Positions 25,488-33,176 of a stretch of 64,000 nucleotides of DNA are shown piece by piece. Where the stretch lies: contig JACKBU010000005.1 of the NCBI GenBank assembly GCA_020634395.1, forward strand, positions 1-64,000, in the 5' to 3' direction. The position numbers and the translations under genes are program-made. Under the pieces are notes generated by a model. The model was not told the origin of the DNA. It worked only from the letters and a program-made list of their open reading frames with translations, and ran no database searches. Origin of the DNA: Ardenticatenaceae bacterium. GTDB lineage: Bacteria > Chloroflexota > Anaerolineae > Promineifilales > Promineifilaceae. Each line of letters begins with the position of its first letter. The stretch's first letter is position 1.

Positions 25488-27212
25488 ATGAGTTTCCCTT
25501 CACCATTCGCCTTGTTCCTCAGTTCGCGCCACGGCCGTATCGCCTGGCGGCCATCGCTTCTGATAGGCTGTTTGTTGTTTGCACTGCTGGTTGCCTGCAC
25601 CGGTAATCCGGCCCCGGCAGATGATACCCCGGTGGCGGCTGCGCCCACCGGCAAACCGGCCACGGCCGTTTCTACGCCTGCGCCAGTCTCCGAAACGCCA
25701 ACAGCTACGGCCACCATCGCCGCCACGGCGACTATCACCGCCACGGCCGTTACGCCCCAATACATGACGGCCGAAAAACTGTCTGCTCTGCAAGCCTACA
25801 TCAGCGAAGCGATGGAAACTGCACAGATTCCTGGCGCGGCCGTCGCTCTGGTCGAAAATGGAGCGCTGGTTTACGCCGGCGGCTTTGGCGTCCGCCAGTT
25901 GGGCCAGACCGATCCCGTCACCGCGGACACCCTGCTGCTGGTGGGGTCCACCACCAAACCTCTGACCACCCTGATGATGGCGACGGTGGTTGACGATGGG
26001 TTGACAACGTGGGACACGCCGGTATCGGCCGTGTCTCCCACCTTCGCTGTCGCCGACGTTGACCTGACCGGCCAACTATTGATGCGCCACCTGGTTTGCG
26101 CCTGTTCTGGTCTGCCCAGCCTGGACGCGCCTTTATTTCTGACGGATATGAGCACCGCGGAAGATCTTCTGCGCTCCCTGGCCGTCACCAAGCCGGTCTC
26201 CCGCCTGGAAAAGCGGTACAACTACAGCAATCAAATGGTAGCGGCGGGGGGCTATCTGGCGGCGCTGGCCGCCGGTGGTCCGGCTGATGACCTTGGCGCG
26301 GGCTACGTGCGCGCGATGCAGCAGCGCGTGTTAACACCACTGGCGATGAACCGTTCGACGTTTGACGTAGCGCAAATTCAGGCCAGCGACGATGCGGCCG
26401 CTCCTCACGGCCTGACGTTGGACGGCTCGTACGAACCACTCGATCTGTCGGCCGAAAAATTTGTGAGAGCAGTTCTGCCGGCCGGTGGTCTCTGGTCTAC
26501 CGCTCAGGACATGGCCCAGGTTTTGATTGTGGAACTGAATGAAGGCGTGGCGGCCGACGGCCGTCGCCTCGTCTCCGCTGCCAATCTGACCCGTACGTGG
26601 GAGCCCCAGGTCACCATCAACCCTGCTGAAGGGGCGTATGGACTGGGCTGGTTTATCACCGACTACCACGCCATGCCCCTGATTCACCATGCCGGTAATA
26701 CCATGGGCTTTTCGGCCGAACTGGCTTTTTTGCCCGAGTCGGGATTGGGAATTGTCGTCCTGACCAACGCGGAGGCGGCAGGCAACTTTACCGAGGCGGT
26801 GCGTAATCGGTTCTTTGAACTGGCCCTGGACCTGCCGGAAGAGGCGGCTACAGCTTTCCAAAACAACGAGACCGCCAGCCTCCAGCGGATCGCCCGGTAT
26901 GCGGCGTTGTTAAAACCGGAGGTCATGGCGATGGCCGTCGCGCCCTATCTCGGCAATTTCCACAACGACATGTTAGGAACTATATCGCTGCAGGAGCAGG
27001 ACGGAGCATTGGTTTTGGTGACGGGGGGATTGACGAGCGAGGTGCGCCAGCTCACCGGAGCGCCGGAGCCGACGTTCGTCTTGTCGGAAGCGCCGTGGGC
27101 GATATTGGGCATGTGGACACTGCGCCTTTCAGAGAACGCCGATGGGCAGCCCGTCATCATTTTGAACGAGAATAACGTCGCTGCGCCTTTTGTTTTTCAG
27201 CGTTCTGACTAG
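25488..27212 (+). CDS. Lipoprotein serine hydrolase, beta-lactamase/penicillin-binding fold
   Basis: This 574-aa protein has a lipoprotein signal ending LLVAC (lipid Cys at 37), then a Thr/Ala-rich linker (about 60-90) and a class C beta-lactamase-like domain. Active-site motifs are S154-T-T-K157 in VGSTTKPLT, Y246-S-N248 in RYNYSNQM, and HHAGNTMGF as the third motif (HAG in place of KTG). A ~100-aa C-terminal domain (DLPEEAATAF onward) follows, as in many peptide hydrolases of this fold. It is probably a cell-surface esterase, peptidase or carboxypeptidase rather than a drug-resistance enzyme. It follows the 94-aa protein gene by 86 nt. Confidence 0.9.
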   Translation: MSFPSPFALFLSSRHGRIAWRPSLLIGCLLFALLVACTGNPAPADDTPVAAAPTGKPATAVSTPAPVSETPTATATIAATATITATAVTPQYMTAEKLSALQAYISEAMETAQIPGAAVALVENGALVYAGGFGVRQLGQTDPVTADTLLLVGSTTKPLTTLMMATVVDDGLTTWDTPVSAVSPTFAVADVDLTGQLLMRHLVCACSGLPSLDAPLFLTDMSTAEDLLRSLAVTKPVSRLEKRYNYSNQMVAAGGYLAALAAGGPADDLGAGYVRAMQQRVLTPLAMNRSTFDVAQIQASDDAAAPHGLTLDGSYEPLDLSAEKFVRAVLPAGGLWSTAQDMAQVLIVELNEGVAADGRRLVSAANLTRTWEPQVTINPAEGAYGLGWFITDYHAMPLIHHAGNTMGFSAELAFLPESGLGIVVLTNAEAAGNFTEAVRNRFFELALDLPEEAATAFQNNETASLQRIARYAALLKPEVMAMAVAPYLGNFHNDMLGTISLQEQDGALVLVTGGLTSEVRQLTGAPEPTFVLSEAPWAILGMWTLRLSENADGQPVIILNENNVAAPFVFQRSD

Positions 27213-27244
27213 CGGCAGCATTTACGGCAGCCGGGCAAGTCCAT

Positions 27245-27736
27245 TCAAAAGTTATTAAGAGCAGGCGTTTGCCCTGCCTGCCTGGACTCAGTTAAGCGCT
27301 GCACAAACGCGTTGACAAAGTCGGCTGTGGTCTGGATTTCTGGCTGTATCAGAAGGAAACTGTTTAGCCGTTTCTCCAGCAAGTCAGCAAGCGGATAGCA
27401 AACCGGGTGGAGTAACCCCACCGGGCGGGCGGTTGCCAGCATGTGCCAGGTGAGCGACTGCACCCGGGGATCGGCCAGCAAATACTGCCCACACACGGCG
27501 CCGCCCGCCAGTAATAAGCCGTCGGGCAACGGCCGTTCCCTTTCCTCGCCGGTCACCTGCGATATCAGCACCTCTGGAAATATGTGCCCGCCAGCTGCAC
27601 CGCGTATCCGGCCTACCTTCAAGCCCAGAAAAGCCGCTGCCAGCCCCATGCTTGCCAAAACCAACTTGGTCTCTTGCACGGCCTTTTCTGTGTACCCGTC
27701 GGCGCACAAAATGTAGCAATATCCGTCCAAAAACAC
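27245..27736 (-). CDS. DJ-1/PfpI-like protein, start uncertain
   Basis: A 163-aa reading from GTG 27736 begins close to the expected first strand (CYILCADGYTEKAVQETKLVL). It contains LPDGLLLAGGAVCGQYLL, as in the DJ-1 glycine loop, and ARPVGLLHPVCYPLADLL where the nucleophile elbow should be. The classical C-H is not in the usual order, so activity is doubtful. The frame is open to 27958, but the upstream extension crosses a strong hairpin and has no recognisable domain, so I prefer the short form. It is convergent with the serine hydrolase, 32 nt between stops. Role is unknown; the fold assignment is moderate. Confidence 0.55.
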   Translation of the reverse strand: MFLDGYCYILCADGYTEKAVQETKLVLASMGLAAAFLGLKVGRIRGAAGGHIFPEVLISQVTGEERERPLPDGLLLAGGAVCGQYLLADPRVQSLTWHMLATARPVGLLHPVCYPLADLLEKRLNSFLLIQPEIQTTADFVNAFVQRLTESRQAGQTPALNNF

Positions 27737-27750
27737 CTTCCATAAATGAA

Positions 27751-27786
27751 AATGGGGCGGGCGAATCACAGTTCGCTCGCCCCATT
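27751..27786 (-). promoter_or_regulatory. Strong hairpin just upstream of the DJ-1-like gene
   Basis: AATGGGGCGGGCGAA (27751-27765) pairs with TTCGCTCGCCCCATT (27772-27786), 15 bp with one G-U pair and a 6-nt loop. On the minus strand it is followed by TTTTCATTTA and then the probable start at 27736. It could be an attenuator or leader structure. The rest of the 27737-28063 gap contains short runs of repeated GCAAAA/GGGC-type sequence but no supportable gene. Confidence 0.55.
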
Positions 27787-28063
27787 TCATGCCAAAACCT
27801 GACACATCTAGAGCATACACCAGATTGGCCTGGCGGTTAGGCAAACTTGAGCGAGAAACGGATAAAACGAGCAAAAAGGTGCGAAAACGGGCCAAATCGG
27901 GCAAAATGGAGCAGCCATCAGGGCAAAATAGCGTGAACAAGGACAGGAAACACCACAATGCAGCAAAACCCGGCTCTCCCTATTCCGGTTCACGATGATG
28001 CGGTTGTAGCTTCACCACCTTGCTGATTACCGCTCCTGAATACCAACTATTGGAAAGCAACCC

Positions 28064-29494
28064 ATGAACCTCTCACAAGACCTGACCCTGTCGCAGCTCA
28101 AAAAGGATGTCCACGCCGCACTCAAGCAGTGGCATGCAGCCGATGACCAGTCTGAGCACCTGCTGGCCTACCTGTTGTTGGTGCAGGAGCGGCAGCGCCG
28201 GCTGGACTTGCAAACGCCTGCCGCCCGGCGTCTGGCAACAAACGAGGTGCTGCTGGACGGCCTGAAACATCTGGAACGACAGCAGCCTCAGGCGGCGCAG
28301 ATCCTTAAGAAGCGTTTTCACGATCAGGAAACGATTTTGCGGGTAAGTATGCTGCTGGGCCTGAGCCAGGATCAGGTCAAACATAAACAGCGGGAGGCGC
28401 TGCAGGGGCTGGCTGAAATCTTGTTCGACATGGAAAACCAGGCACGAGCCGCGCTGGTGGTGCAGCAAAGCGCCCGGTTGGAAGCGCAAAGTTACACGCG
28501 GCTGTTTGGCGTAGATGGCCTGTCGGATAAGCTGCTGGCGCTGCTGACCACGGCCGTTTCTCCCTGGGTCATCACGCTCGTCGGCATCGGCGGCATCGGT
28601 AAAACTTCGCTGGCAAACCACACGGTGCGCCGGGCTATCCGCCGCCTCTATTACGACGAAGTTGTCTGGCTTAAAATCAACAGTCCGGCCCAGCTGCGCC
28701 CCCAAACAGACGGTCCAGAGCAGACTTTTCAGCGGCTGCTCGGCCAATTGGGGCGGCAGCTGTTGCCCGCCCTGCCGCGCACAACCACGCCTGACGCTCT
28801 GCTGCACCAGTTACGGCCGTTACTCAAAGACCAGGCGCACCTCATCATCATCGACAACCTGGAGCTGCCCGCCGACACCTCCTACATGCTGGCCGAACTG
28901 CTCACACTGGCCCAGCCCAGCCGTTTCCTGCTTACCTCGCGCACGCCCCCGGCCGATCATGCCGGTTCGCTGGCTCTCACCCTGCCAGAATTGAGCGAAG
29001 CCGACAGCATCGCCCTGATTCAGTATTATGCGGGCGAAATTGGGTTTGCGGAGGCCGCCACGGCCAGCTATGCCGACCTGCTGCCGATTTACCAGGTGGT
29101 GGGCGGCAATCCGTTCGCGCTGAAACAGTTGGTGAATCTGGGCAAACGACGGCCGTTGCCCCCGCTGCTGACCGCGCTGCAAGAACGGCCGTTAATCGCC
29201 GGCGAAGCTATCTATCAACGCATCTTGCGCGAAACCTGGCTTACCCTCAGCGTTGAGGCCAAGGCCATCCTGGCCATCATGCCCCTGGCTGCCGAGGGCG
29301 GCATGGACCCCGAACAGATCGCCGCTTTGAGCGGCTTGCCTGAAGCGCAGATGTGGCCGGCCATCAACGAACTGATTGGCCGCTCGCTGCTGGAAGTACG
29401 CAGCAGCCAGATTTGGGAGCGTTATTACGGCATTCACCGCCTGACAGAACTGTTTGTACGCTCCCTGCTCGACGGTGACGACGGCCGTGTTTGA
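28064..29494 (+). CDS. NB-ARC/STAND-like ATPase with an N-terminal sigma-70-region-4-like helical domain
   Basis: This 476-aa protein begins with about 130 helical residues, including QAAQILKKRFHDQETILRVS and LLGLSQDQVKHKQREALQGL. These resemble a sigma-70 region 4 helix-turn-helix. The NTPase domain has Walker A LVGIGGIGKTSLA (about 178-190), a Walker B stretch HLIIIDNLE and sensor-type SRFLLTSRTPP, then a winged-helix-like region to the stop. The next ORF, in another frame, supplies TPR repeats and overlaps this gene's end, so the two probably form one functional STAND-type unit. The role could be signalling or defence-like switching. The ligand is unknown. Confidence 0.8.
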   Translation: MNLSQDLTLSQLKKDVHAALKQWHAADDQSEHLLAYLLLVQERQRRLDLQTPAARRLATNEVLLDGLKHLERQQPQAAQILKKRFHDQETILRVSMLLGLSQDQVKHKQREALQGLAEILFDMENQARAALVVQQSARLEAQSYTRLFGVDGLSDKLLALLTTAVSPWVITLVGIGGIGKTSLANHTVRRAIRRLYYDEVVWLKINSPAQLRPQTDGPEQTFQRLLGQLGRQLLPALPRTTTPDALLHQLRPLLKDQAHLIIIDNLELPADTSYMLAELLTLAQPSRFLLTSRTPPADHAGSLALTLPELSEADSIALIQYYAGEIGFAEAATASYADLLPIYQVVGGNPFALKQLVNLGKRRPLPPLLTALQERPLIAGEAIYQRILRETWLTLSVEAKAILAIMPLAAEGGMDPEQIAALSGLPEAQMWPAINELIGRSLLEVRSSQIWERYYGIHRLTELFVRSLLDGDDGRV

Positions 29495-30692
29495 TGTCCG
29501 CGCGCATTATGAACGGGCGGTTCGCGCCAACCTGAGCCTCTGGCGGCAGCGCTTGCTGGATGGCGCTGCGCCGGCGGATCATTGGGAGGGGCAAAGGGAA
29601 GTAATCTGGCAGGCGGTGGCCGATGGCCTGGCGTTTGCGGTGGCGCAGGAAGAAGCCGCCCGGCTGGCGGCGGATACAGCCCGCATCATCGAACGATGGG
29701 GTTTGTGGGCCGACTGGCTGCCTTTGCTGGAAACGGCCGTGGCCCTCACCCTGCCGCCTGATGTTAAGGTGAGCCTGCTGCTGGCCCAGGGACGCAGCTG
29801 CTTTCTCAATCGCAGTTTCGACGATGCCATCCGGCTGCAAGAAACAGCTCTGGCGCTGGCTGATACCCACCAACTGACGTTCCTCGTGGCCCTGGCTCAT
29901 TTTCACCTGACCAATGCCTACCTGGGCAGCAAAGCGTATGCCCAGGCGCGGCAGCACGGCGCGGCCGCTGTGCACCGGCTGCGGTCCACCCCTTCTACCA
30001 CATTAGCTTCGCTGTTCACGACGTTGGGGCTGCTGGAACTGGAAACGGGCAATTATGCTGCGAGCGAAGCGCAGTTCCAGCAGTCGCTGGCGCTGTGGTC
30101 GGGTTTGAACCAGCCAACGCAGATGGCCCGCACCTGCCTGAACCTGGGCGTCGTCTACCAGCAGCAGCGCCGGCTGGAGAGAGCCAGAGCGTGTTACACC
30201 CTGGCTGAAGCAGTGCTGGCCCCGACCGCCAGCCAGGTGGACAAGCTGAAGGTATTGAACGGCCTGGGCACGCTGCATTATTCACTCAATGAACTGGCGC
30301 AGGCGGAAGCGGTTTTTCGCAAGGGAGCGGCGGCGGCGCAAGAGATGAAGGGGCTTTTTCATCTGCGTGGCTCGCTGACGCACAATCTGGGGAATACGCT
30401 GCTGGCGCAGGCCCGCTGGGAAGAGTCCCGCTTTTACCTGGAGAAGAGCATCCGGCTGTGGCAGCAGGCGAACGATGAGGTGGAGCAGGCGAACAGCATT
30501 GGCACGTTGGGGGAATGGTATGAGCAGCGGGGGGAGTGGGCCACGGCCGTGGCCCACTACGATAAAGCCCTAGCATTATTAGCTGCGTATCCGCAGCATC
30601 ATTGGGCGCAGCATCTGGCGGCGATATTTCGGGCGGCCCGCGCCCGCTGCGCCGACCAGGTGGCAGCCCCGGCTGGCGAGACGGCCGTCTAG
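29487..30692 (+). CDS. TPR-repeat protein overlapping the NB-ARC-like ATPase gene
   Basis: About 401 aa from GTG 29487, with GTG 29475 and TTG 29454 also in frame. The protein is helical repeats throughout. Clear TPR units include LLLAQGRSCFLNRSFDDAIR, NLGVVYQQQRRLERARACYT, NGLGTLHYSLNELAQAEAVF and GEWYEQRGEWATAVAHYDKA. The gene begins inside the last codons of the ATPase gene (GTGTTTGA), so translation is probably coupled, or a frameshift has split one ancestral NB-ARC-TPR protein. The overlap sits on an ACGGCCGT copy. TPRs in such systems usually sense a ligand or partner. Confidence 0.78.
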   Translation: MFDVRAHYERAVRANLSLWRQRLLDGAAPADHWEGQREVIWQAVADGLAFAVAQEEAARLAADTARIIERWGLWADWLPLLETAVALTLPPDVKVSLLLAQGRSCFLNRSFDDAIRLQETALALADTHQLTFLVALAHFHLTNAYLGSKAYAQARQHGAAAVHRLRSTPSTTLASLFTTLGLLELETGNYAASEAQFQQSLALWSGLNQPTQMARTCLNLGVVYQQQRRLERARACYTLAEAVLAPTASQVDKLKVLNGLGTLHYSLNELAQAEAVFRKGAAAAQEMKGLFHLRGSLTHNLGNTLLAQARWEESRFYLEKSIRLWQQANDEVEQANSIGTLGEWYEQRGEWATAVAHYDKALALLAAYPQHHWAQHLAAIFRAARARCADQVAAPAGETAV

Positions 30693-30857
30693 CCAGCCAG
30701 CAGCCCTCATTCCGATCGTATAAGTTACTACGCCATCAACTGCCAGCTTTCCCCCAGCAGCTTTCTTCTTCACGCCCAACTTCGGCCAAAACCGTCAGCG
30801 ACTGCCGAATCTGCGGCTGCACGGCCGTCTTGTGGCTGGCCTGATGCAGAAGGAAGA

Positions 30858-31622
30858 TCAGGCCGGTTCCTGGCTGCCATTGGGCGCCGCCATCACCCCT
30901 ATCTCCGCGTCCCCGTTCGATCCACTGGTGCGGGTGACAACGTGGAATCCCCACTGTTCCAATTCCCGGCTGGGTTCGCCGCCGTAGTTTACCAACAGCA
31001 GGAAACCCAGGGCGCGTCGCAGCTGATCGACCAGATCCATGCATATCTGACTTAACTGGCTGTTATACAGCACGCGCTGCCCCAGGGCACTGTCACGATT
31101 ATGCTTTTGCAAAAGCAGATCCTCGCGTAAGGCCACAACGTCAGCCAGAGCCGGCTGCTGAATCTGTTCGGCAGCCGGCAGAGATTGTTCCTTCTGGATG
31201 TACACGGAAAGAAAGGTCTGCATTTCCTGGCGTTTTTGCGGCAGCAGCACCTGACCGGCATTCCGGCCCGTCTGGCGCACAATCAGACCCCAGGCCTGCG
31301 CCATTTCGGGCGTATTGGGAAAACGAGATGCCAGCAGATTGCGAATCTGATGCGCTACCTGGACCGCCTTTTCCTCTGTCCGCTTAAAAGCCTGAGAGGC
31401 CTCTTTCCGCTGGCTTTCCATTTGCAGCGCCAGCATCTGGGTGGTATTGGCCCGCTGCAGCAGCTGGGTAATAGTGGCGGTAAACGGGGTTTGTTCTATC
31501 TCCGGCAGCATCGCTTCATGGCGGGTGAAGGCCTCAGCCAGCGTCATCACTTCATATTTAGCTTTAGGTGATGGGGCAGTAACCCGCAGCGTGGAACCCA
31601 GAAATATATTTGAATTAACCAT
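30858..31622 (-). CDS. Hypothetical helical protein
   Basis: This 254-aa protein starts at ATG 31622 with a strong AGGAGG ribosome-binding site. I do not recognise the family. Most of it looks helical and charged (MESQRKEASQAFKRTEEKAV, EKAVQVAHQIRNLLASRF), with possible coiled-coil segments at about 60-110 and 145-200. The C-terminus has GFLLLVNYGGEPSRELEQWG. There is no signal peptide or membrane helix. Codon use looks native. It is convergent with the TPR gene. Cytoplasmic structural function is likely but unspecified. Confidence 0.7.
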   Translation of the reverse strand: MVNSNIFLGSTLRVTAPSPKAKYEVMTLAEAFTRHEAMLPEIEQTPFTATITQLLQRANTTQMLALQMESQRKEASQAFKRTEEKAVQVAHQIRNLLASRFPNTPEMAQAWGLIVRQTGRNAGQVLLPQKRQEMQTFLSVYIQKEQSLPAAEQIQQPALADVVALREDLLLQKHNRDSALGQRVLYNSQLSQICMDLVDQLRRALGFLLLVNYGGEPSRELEQWGFHVVTRTSGSNGDAEIGVMAAPNGSQEPA

Positions 31623-32611
31623 CCTTACTCCTCCTGAAAAAATTGTTTTTTGGCATCCGAGAGCCGGGTATCAATAAAATGGAGCCAGGGACATGGTCCG
31701 CCATAGGGTGTGGGCCGATAAGGAAGCAGCGAATCAATGCCGATTGGGTCTGAACACCTGATAGCAATTGACACGGACTCCCGCCGGCCTGGTTATGAGG
31801 GAGTGAATACCCTGACTCGTTTTAATTTTTAAGCTGACTGCCAGTGTATAAGATTCAGCAGAGAGGAAAAATAGGAGTTTAGAGGGATAAAGGGCTTTTC
31901 CTGACCGGTCATAAGGCTAAGGACGCTCCCCAGGCATACTTCTGACCCGACATAGGCCTGAGGAGCGTTGACAGGCCTCTTGCCGGGCTCGGAATAACCC
32001 CAAAGAGCGCTGACAAGGACTGTTCCCGGCCAGGCATACAGCCAATAAGTAGACGAAAGGATAGTTTTTAGGCCGCCATAGGCCAGTTGAACATTTTGGA
32101 GGATAGTTCCTGATTGAGAATACGCCTAAAGAGCGTCGCCAGGGGTATTCCTGACCGGGAAATGGCCTGTTGGGCAATCAGGACCTCTACGACGGCCGTA
32201 ACACCAAACAAAATTCGGTTTGCCCACGTAAGTATGAGGCGGCAAGGGAGAAACGGCCGTTTCGTAACGTCTGGCAGATGAAGAAATGATACTATCACGC
32301 TATCAACCCGTTCAGTACAGCTGGTTTAGCACTATACTATTCATAACTGATGGGGATTTTGTACGTATTTATGGCTAAACGACGTCGCCAACCAGGTAAA
32401 GCGCAGCCGGAACCAGTAAGTTCTGTTCGTATGACGATACCGCTGGTAGTCCTGGCCATAGCAATTGGTATAACTGTTCTACAGCACGGCCGTTTGCCAT
32501 GGACGTGCTTATTCGCAAGACATGCACAAGGCCATGATTCACAGTACATTGTATTTGCCTGTGTGTCTGGCGCACAGCATGACCCAATGAGCACAGGAAA
32601 AGTCAGTTTTT
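31623..32611. other. Gene-poor region with a degenerate tandem array
   Basis: No gene can be supported across almost 1 kb. It contains the 42-bp array (31865-32156) and three ACGGCCGT copies (about 32192, 32254 and 32488). A possible ORF at 32371-32619 (basic start, one hydrophobic stretch) lacks a ribosome-binding site. Together with the following pseudogene it looks like decaying or accessory DNA. Confidence 0.5.
31865..32156 (-). repeat. Degenerate 42-bp tandem repeat, about seven units
   Basis: Read on the minus strand, units begin at 32156, 32114, 32072, 32030, 31988, 31946 and 31906. Five intervals are exactly 42 bp and one is 40. The better-kept units share GGTCAGGAA near the start, then CGCTC or GCGCTC, then TTTAGGC or TTTGGGG and TAT near the end. 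Translated, this gives a 14-residue period (RRSLGVF, QRSLGLF, QRSSGLC), but there is no supportable start or gene. The units are too diverged for a CRISPR. Confidence 0.72.
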
Positions 32612-33039
32612 ATGGCTGAATACGATGCAGTTGTGGTTGGATCCGGGCCAAATGGACTGGCGGCCGGCATCACCATACCGGCTGGGCCTACTGCCACGTC
32701 CCCAACGGCAGCCCCGTCGATATGACCGCGGCGATCGAAGCTCAAATCGAGCGTTTCGCCCCCGGCTTCGGTGACTGCATTCTGGCCCGCCATACGATGA
32801 CCACTCAGGATTACCAGCGTTACAACCCCAACTACATCGGTGGCGACATTAACGGCGGTGTGCAGAACTGGCGGCAGTTATTCACGCGGCCGGTGCCGCG
32901 CCTGAATCCATACACGACACCGCTGCCCCATGTTTTCCTATGTTCCTCATCCACACCGCCGGGCGGAGGAGTGCATGGAATGTGCGGCTTTTATGCCGCA
33001 CAAACGGCCGTTCGCCACGTCTATCACCCGCAAAAGTAA
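32612..33039 (+). pseudogene. Remnant of an FAD-dependent (CrtI-like) oxidoreductase with a large internal deletion
   Basis: The first 20 codons from ATG 32612 give AEYDAVVVGSGPNGLAAGI, the classical Rossmann FAD-binding start. The frame then breaks near 32673. From there another frame gives HTGWAYCHVPNGSPVDMTAA, RYNPNYIGGDINGGVQNWRQ and PPGGGVHGMCGFYAAQTAVR, the C-terminal end of phytoene-desaturase-like oxidoreductases, stopping at 33039. About 400 residues of the middle are missing. The ribosome-binding site AGGAAAA remains. A deletion plus frameshift of a once intact gene explains this well. Confidence 0.85.
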
Positions 33040-33164
33040 CGCGCCGGCTGGCCCGTAGGTAATAAGCCAGGCGTAGAAAGCCTGTTATTTCCCTCAATTT
33101 TCCTACTTCGTAGAAGGTCCTAAAGCAAAGGCAAACGGCCGTATCTTTTCCGGCCTTCATCCCT

Positions 33165-33176
33165 TATAATACCCCT
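33165..33176 (+). promoter_or_regulatory. -10 promoter element for a leaderless mRNA
   Basis: A perfect TATAAT lies at 33165-33170, six bases before the GTG start at 33177. Transcription would begin at or next to the start codon, and no Shine-Dalgarno sequence is visible. The -35 region is weak. Confidence 0.5.

Noticed and set aside
25488..27212. Antibiotic-resistance beta-lactamase
   Set aside because: It has the S-x-x-K and Y-x-N motifs of the wider fold, but its third motif is HAG and it has a C-terminal domain, as in peptide or ester hydrolases; resistance cannot be claimed.
27737..27958. N-terminal extension of the DJ-1-like gene
   Set aside because: The extension is Cys/Phe/Leu-rich, crosses a strong hairpin and lacks a ribosome-binding site; the domain starts near 27736.
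31865..32156. 42-bp array as a CRISPR
   Set aside because: The units are contiguous without separate spacers and are strongly diverged; no cas genes are nearby.
32371..32619. Small ORF with a basic start and one hydrophobic stretch
   Set aside because: No ribosome-binding site, and it runs into the pseudogene start; possible but not supportable as a gene.
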